Source of the DNA: Candidatus Poribacteria bacterium
GTDB lineage: Bacteria > Poribacteria > WGA-4E > WGA-3G
Length of the DNA: 37,704 nt
Assembly: GCA_012270875.1 (NCBI GenBank)
Contig: JAAXHI010000368.1
Coordinates: 1,717-39,420, forward strand
Direction: 5' to 3'
Shown: one piece after another, positions 34,157-37,704 of the stretch
Layout of the letters: each line of letters starts with the position of its first letter
Numbering within the stretch: the first letter of the stretch is position 1
Notes under the pieces: model-generated
Databases searched by the model: none
Seen by the model: only the letters and a program-made list of their open reading frames with translations
Told to the model about the DNA's origin: nothing
Program-made: the position numbers and the translations under genes

Positions 34157-36592
34157 CTAAGCCGTGACGGGCCGAATGATTAACTTTACCTTTGTCCCTT
34201 TTGGCGGAATCACATTGGTATTAACACGATAGGTTCTGTCGTCTGTGCCAGTGGGTAAAGGGTGATTGAATAAGGAATCTGGATCGCGGTAGACAGCAAC
34301 GATGTTATGGAAAAGTTGCGTCGTGAACTGCCCATTTTTATTGCGTCCACCTGTGAAAATCCATTTTGTATCTTGCATTGGCTGCTCTGTAAAGGCGTTC
34401 CATAGTAGGTCGCGAGCGGGACGCGAAACCACTTCCTCACCGTGAAGCCACTCCACCCAGATTTCAACAGGCGAACCTATCGGCATTCTCGGATCGCCTT
34501 CGACCTCAAGGTTCATGCCCGGCTTGAAATCTAAAGCACCGAGTACTGTAAATATATAAATAGGTTCTGCGTCAAGGATCAAAATGCTTTCATGTGTTTT
34601 ACCGAGTTTTCCACACGCGAAGAATTCTATATTCGCATCTCCACCGACAATGTTAATTTCACCCGGCACACTTACCTCGCGTTTATTGGTATCGAAAACG
34701 ACGTTGCCGAGTTGATAAATATTTTCACTTAACTGCGTCGGTGCCGTCAACTGGACATCCGTCGCCGCAGTGGATTTTGAATGGATTGTCAGCGTTTCTG
34801 AAGCCGTATTGTCGCTTTCATCTGCATCCGTTAGGTCTACACGCGCTACAAGTTCTACTTCACCTTCCATCGTAGGTGCCCAGTCAGCTGAGACGACAGT
34901 TTCTCCAAGTTTCGGTGTCCAAAGCACTTCGGCTGTGGTAGCCTGCTCACCATTCACGTGAAAATGGACGTTGAGGATCCCGTCAAAAGGGGTTCCCGTA
35001 TTACGAAGGGTTGCGCTGAGCCGAACCACCTCACCGACGCGCGGCGCAGGCGGTGAAAATCGAAGGCTTCGTGGGACAATCCCGATATTCGGCTCCGTTG
35101 GACCGGCAAGCGCATGGCTTAAGGACATTACAGCGAAACACGTCGATAGAAAATCGCTCTCAGAGCCACGCCATCTTCCATCAGGCTCCTGTTGGGTCAC
35201 CAGCATCCGAGAAATCTCATCGTACCAATCGTAGCCAGCAAACGTGTCTACGGTAGGTGGAATGTCACAGAACCGTTGCAGTGAAAGTAAGTAGTAATAG
35301 AGCCATGAGTTAGAACCCGGATTCCGAGTTAGCGTCCAGTGCTTTTTCACCCATGCCATACCTTTTTGGATCTGTGGATCCCCGACCGGGACCCCACATG
35401 CCCGGAGTGCCCACAATCCGGTTGCAGTCATACTACCGTAGACCCCGATCGCCCAAGGTGAGCCATCGTCAACCAAATTGTAGAGCCATCCACCCGTTTC
35501 GGTTTGGTTTCGGCGAATCCAGTTCTCGGCGCGCGTCCATACGTCTTGCGGAATATCAAGTCCCCACTGCTTCGCAGCATAGAGCGCATAGATCACCATG
35601 TTCATGTGCGCACCATCGGCAGTGTACCCGTAGCCCCAACCGCCATCATCTCTTGGATCTGTGAAATCACTACCACTAACAGGGAGTTGTTTTTTGATTA
35701 ATTGATTCACAGCAAATTGGGTGCGTTCTTTATGCGCTTCGTCTTGCGTCGCTACCAGAACGGGGATAATAACCGCATATTGATAAACTGCGAATTCATT
35801 CCAATCCTGTTCAAACAGGAATTCCAAGCCTCTCTTAACGGACGGATGCGAAGCTGCGTGTCCTGTTGCGAACAAGGTTTGCAATGCCAGTGCTGTCTCT
35901 TGGGTCTGATCTTCGCCGAAATTCCACACAGCAGCGGGTTCAAAATTTTCAGCGAGCCCTTTCAGACTCGCCTGACAGGTAATGCAGATTAAAATGAGTT
36001 GGTTTTCGGTGCCACATTGCAAACAGGTCCGACTGTGTTTACCTTGCTGCGCTTCTATCCAAGCGACCCCTTTCGTTATAGAGTCCTGAATCTCTTCGGA
36101 CGTAACAGACGGAAAAGTTAATGCTTGTGCGACAATCGTCGTATGCGTAATGTTATTCCCTGCATCTGCTTCCTCAATATGCTTACCTCCTGCCGGGTTA
36201 ACAACAGCGTAAATTTCCGTTTTACCGGGTGGCGGTTGCCATTGCGCTTTTACTCTACCTGTCTGTTTAGGCTTCAGTTCCAAAATCACGTCCTTACAGA
36301 CGATTTGGAGGGGTTGCGTCGCTGGATCCCCTTCGTAAAGCTCAACGACGAGATCTTCGTTCATCGTCGGGGTAGCATCGCCAATGTTCTTCACTTCAAC
36401 CGAGATAGTAATCTCTTCCCCTTCAACGGGAGTCGGATTGGAAAAGGTAATACTGTTAGCATCAACGCGGAAATCCGGGAGCTGTGCGAATCCACTCGTG
36501 GCACACAATCCAACAATATAAATTCCGATTGCGAATTTTAACAGGAATCTTTGGAAACCTGAATGCTTTACCAAAAGGTGAGACCTAACCAT
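34157..36592 (-). CDS. secreted CARDB + prenyltransferase/squalene-cyclase-repeat protein with embedded zinc ribbon
   Basis: Signal-like N-terminus; CARDB-like NPTPVEGEEITISVEVKNIGDATP and RVGEVVRLSATLRNTGTP; terpene-cyclase-repeat elements DDGGWGYGY, ETGGWLYNLVDDGS, WAIGVYGSMTATGLWALR, PDGRWRGSESDFLSTCFAVMSLSHAL; CLQCGTENQLILICITC. Confidence 0.82.
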   Translation of the reverse strand: MVRSHLLVKHSGFQRFLLKFAIGIYIVGLCATSGFAQLPDFRVDANSITFSNPTPVEGEEITISVEVKNIGDATPTMNEDLVVELYEGDPATQPLQIVCKDVILELKPKQTGRVKAQWQPPPGKTEIYAVVNPAGGKHIEEADAGNNITHTTIVAQALTFPSVTSEEIQDSITKGVAWIEAQQGKHSRTCLQCGTENQLILICITCQASLKGLAENFEPAAVWNFGEDQTQETALALQTLFATGHAASHPSVKRGLEFLFEQDWNEFAVYQYAVIIPVLVATQDEAHKERTQFAVNQLIKKQLPVSGSDFTDPRDDGGWGYGYTADGAHMNMVIYALYAAKQWGLDIPQDVWTRAENWIRRNQTETGGWLYNLVDDGSPWAIGVYGSMTATGLWALRACGVPVGDPQIQKGMAWVKKHWTLTRNPGSNSWLYYYLLSLQRFCDIPPTVDTFAGYDWYDEISRMLVTQQEPDGRWRGSESDFLSTCFAVMSLSHALAGPTEPNIGIVPRSLRFSPPAPRVGEVVRLSATLRNTGTPFDGILNVHFHVNGEQATTAEVLWTPKLGETVVSADWAPTMEGEVELVARVDLTDADESDNTASETLTIHSKSTAATDVQLTAPTQLSENIYQLGNVVFDTNKREVSVPGEINIVGGDANIEFFACGKLGKTHESILILDAEPIYIFTVLGALDFKPGMNLEVEGDPRMPIGSPVEIWVEWLHGEEVVSRPARDLLWNAFTEQPMQDTKWIFTGGRNKNGQFTTQLFHNIVAVYRDPDSLFNHPLPTGTDDRTYRVNTNVIPPKGTKVKLIIRPVTA

Positions 36593-36691
36593 AATACACC
36601 TCATTTAGATCTGTCAGTGAAGTTGTAATCATGCCAGCGAGTGGTACCATAAGTAGCCGAATGTAACGACGCAATCCGTGATAGTTCGGGA

Positions 36692-37651
36692 TTAGTTTCC
36701 TTCCCAAAATCCGACCGAAACGGAGGAAGGCTGCGGAATCGGGTTCGCGAAGAGTTTCGTTCCATTTGTAGAGAACTTGCTGACTTCGCCTGTGAAGGTG
36801 GCACCGAGCATGTCCGCGACCCAAATACCGTTATCTGCAGGCGAGAGACTTATTCCGACAACAGCCATACCAGCGGGGAATTCATTCATCTGCGTCCCGT
36901 CTGCTGATAAGTTTATTAACATGGACTGATTTGAAACTACCCACACACTGCCATCCTTAGGATTGATACGCGGCGAAGTCGGACTGGGGATAGTCGTAAT
37001 TTTTGCCAGTTCTTGACCGGTTGCTGAAACTCGAACGAGGGTGTTAAATTGACTATCAGCGACCCACGCATTTCCCTCGTAATCAACGGCTACACCCGCC
37101 TTCGGTTCTTGCATCGTCGGACCGGTTGCAATCAGCGCACCGTTGGCATCGTAACGATTGATGGGACCGCGGGCATCCGCTATCCAGCAGCTACCATCTT
37201 TCGGGTTCACAGCGACATTGAATCGCCCCGTTTCCACGTTTGGGTTGCCACCTTGTGGAATCACCTGTGCGAGAATTTGTTTTCCGTCGCTTGATAACTT
37301 CCATGCCCCATTAAGTCCTGCCACCCAGACAGTACCATCTGCTGGATTCACAGAGATCATGTTTGGACGTTCAATCGCTGGTGCTTGTGTAAATTCGCCT
37401 GTTGACTGATCAAACCTGAAGACAGCATTCGCGGCGGAAATAGCGATCCAAGCGACGCCATCAGTAGGATTGACTTCTGCCGCACTTGCTTGCGTGAGAT
37501 TCGGAATGACTGTTGGATCGGCGTTGCCATTCGCGTGTAATTTGTAAACTGTATCCCCACCACTCACAACCCAACATTCACCGTTATATTGTCCGTAACT
37601 GGTAGCAACGCTCATTACAAACAGTGCTGCCACCCAAAACACTTTTTTCAT
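36692..37651 (-). CDS. secreted beta-propeller (NHL/YncE-like) protein
   Basis: MKKVFWVAALFVMSVATSYGQ signal peptide; repeated NPKDGSCWIAD/NPADGTVWVAG/NPKDGSVWVVS blades. Confidence 0.85.
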   Translation of the reverse strand: MKKVFWVAALFVMSVATSYGQYNGECWVVSGGDTVYKLHANGNADPTVIPNLTQASAAEVNPTDGVAWIAISAANAVFRFDQSTGEFTQAPAIERPNMISVNPADGTVWVAGLNGAWKLSSDGKQILAQVIPQGGNPNVETGRFNVAVNPKDGSCWIADARGPINRYDANGALIATGPTMQEPKAGVAVDYEGNAWVADSQFNTLVRVSATGQELAKITTIPSPTSPRINPKDGSVWVVSNQSMLINLSADGTQMNEFPAGMAVVGISLSPADNGIWVADMLGATFTGEVSKFSTNGTKLFANPIPQPSSVSVGFWEGN

Positions 37652-37704
37652 AGCAATATCTCCTATTTTGTCCTGTAGATTTAACTGAGGGTGTTTCATA
37701 AATA

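Noticed and set aside
1-37704. CRISPR array
   Set aside because: No regularly spaced direct repeats of 20-50 bp found on reading; the TAAAGT cluster (10-bp period) and GCTTGCAAGC pair are too short
1-37704. tRNA or rRNA genes
   Set aside because: No convincing GTTCRANYC-type T-arm with cloverleaf context noticed by eye; tRNAscan-SE/Infernal would be decisive

Overview
This 37.7 kb window looks like a bacterial chromosome segment with mixed core and accessory genes. The overall style (LamG and beta-propeller secreted proteins, anSME, terpene-cyclase-fold secreted protein, dispersed palindromes) suggests a Poribacteria- or Planctomycetes-like organism, but that is inference only. Core blocks are infC-rpmI-rplT-(T-box)-pheS-pheT-ubiE, a his leader followed by hisZ-hisG-hisS, and holA. 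Accessory content includes a compact restriction-modification-like pair whose two proteins both carry Cys-pair inserts, an orphan Eco57I-like adenine methylase followed by a MITE-like element, a zeta-toxin/small-protein pair, an unusually short tyrosine recombinase, and a double-thioredoxin fusion. The strongest findings concern regulation. (1) A transcription attenuator sits upstream of hisZ-hisG, with a consensus promoter, the leader peptide MLNVITFNIHHHHSVHF, an alternative pairing and a terminator. (2) A T-box leader with a UUC (Phe) specifier precedes pheS. (3) infC appears to start at a non-canonical AUA codon that the ORF track misses. (4) Four palindromic repeats of one family are present, two of them inside coding sequence in frame. 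All similarity statements come from reading motifs in the translations; no database search was run.
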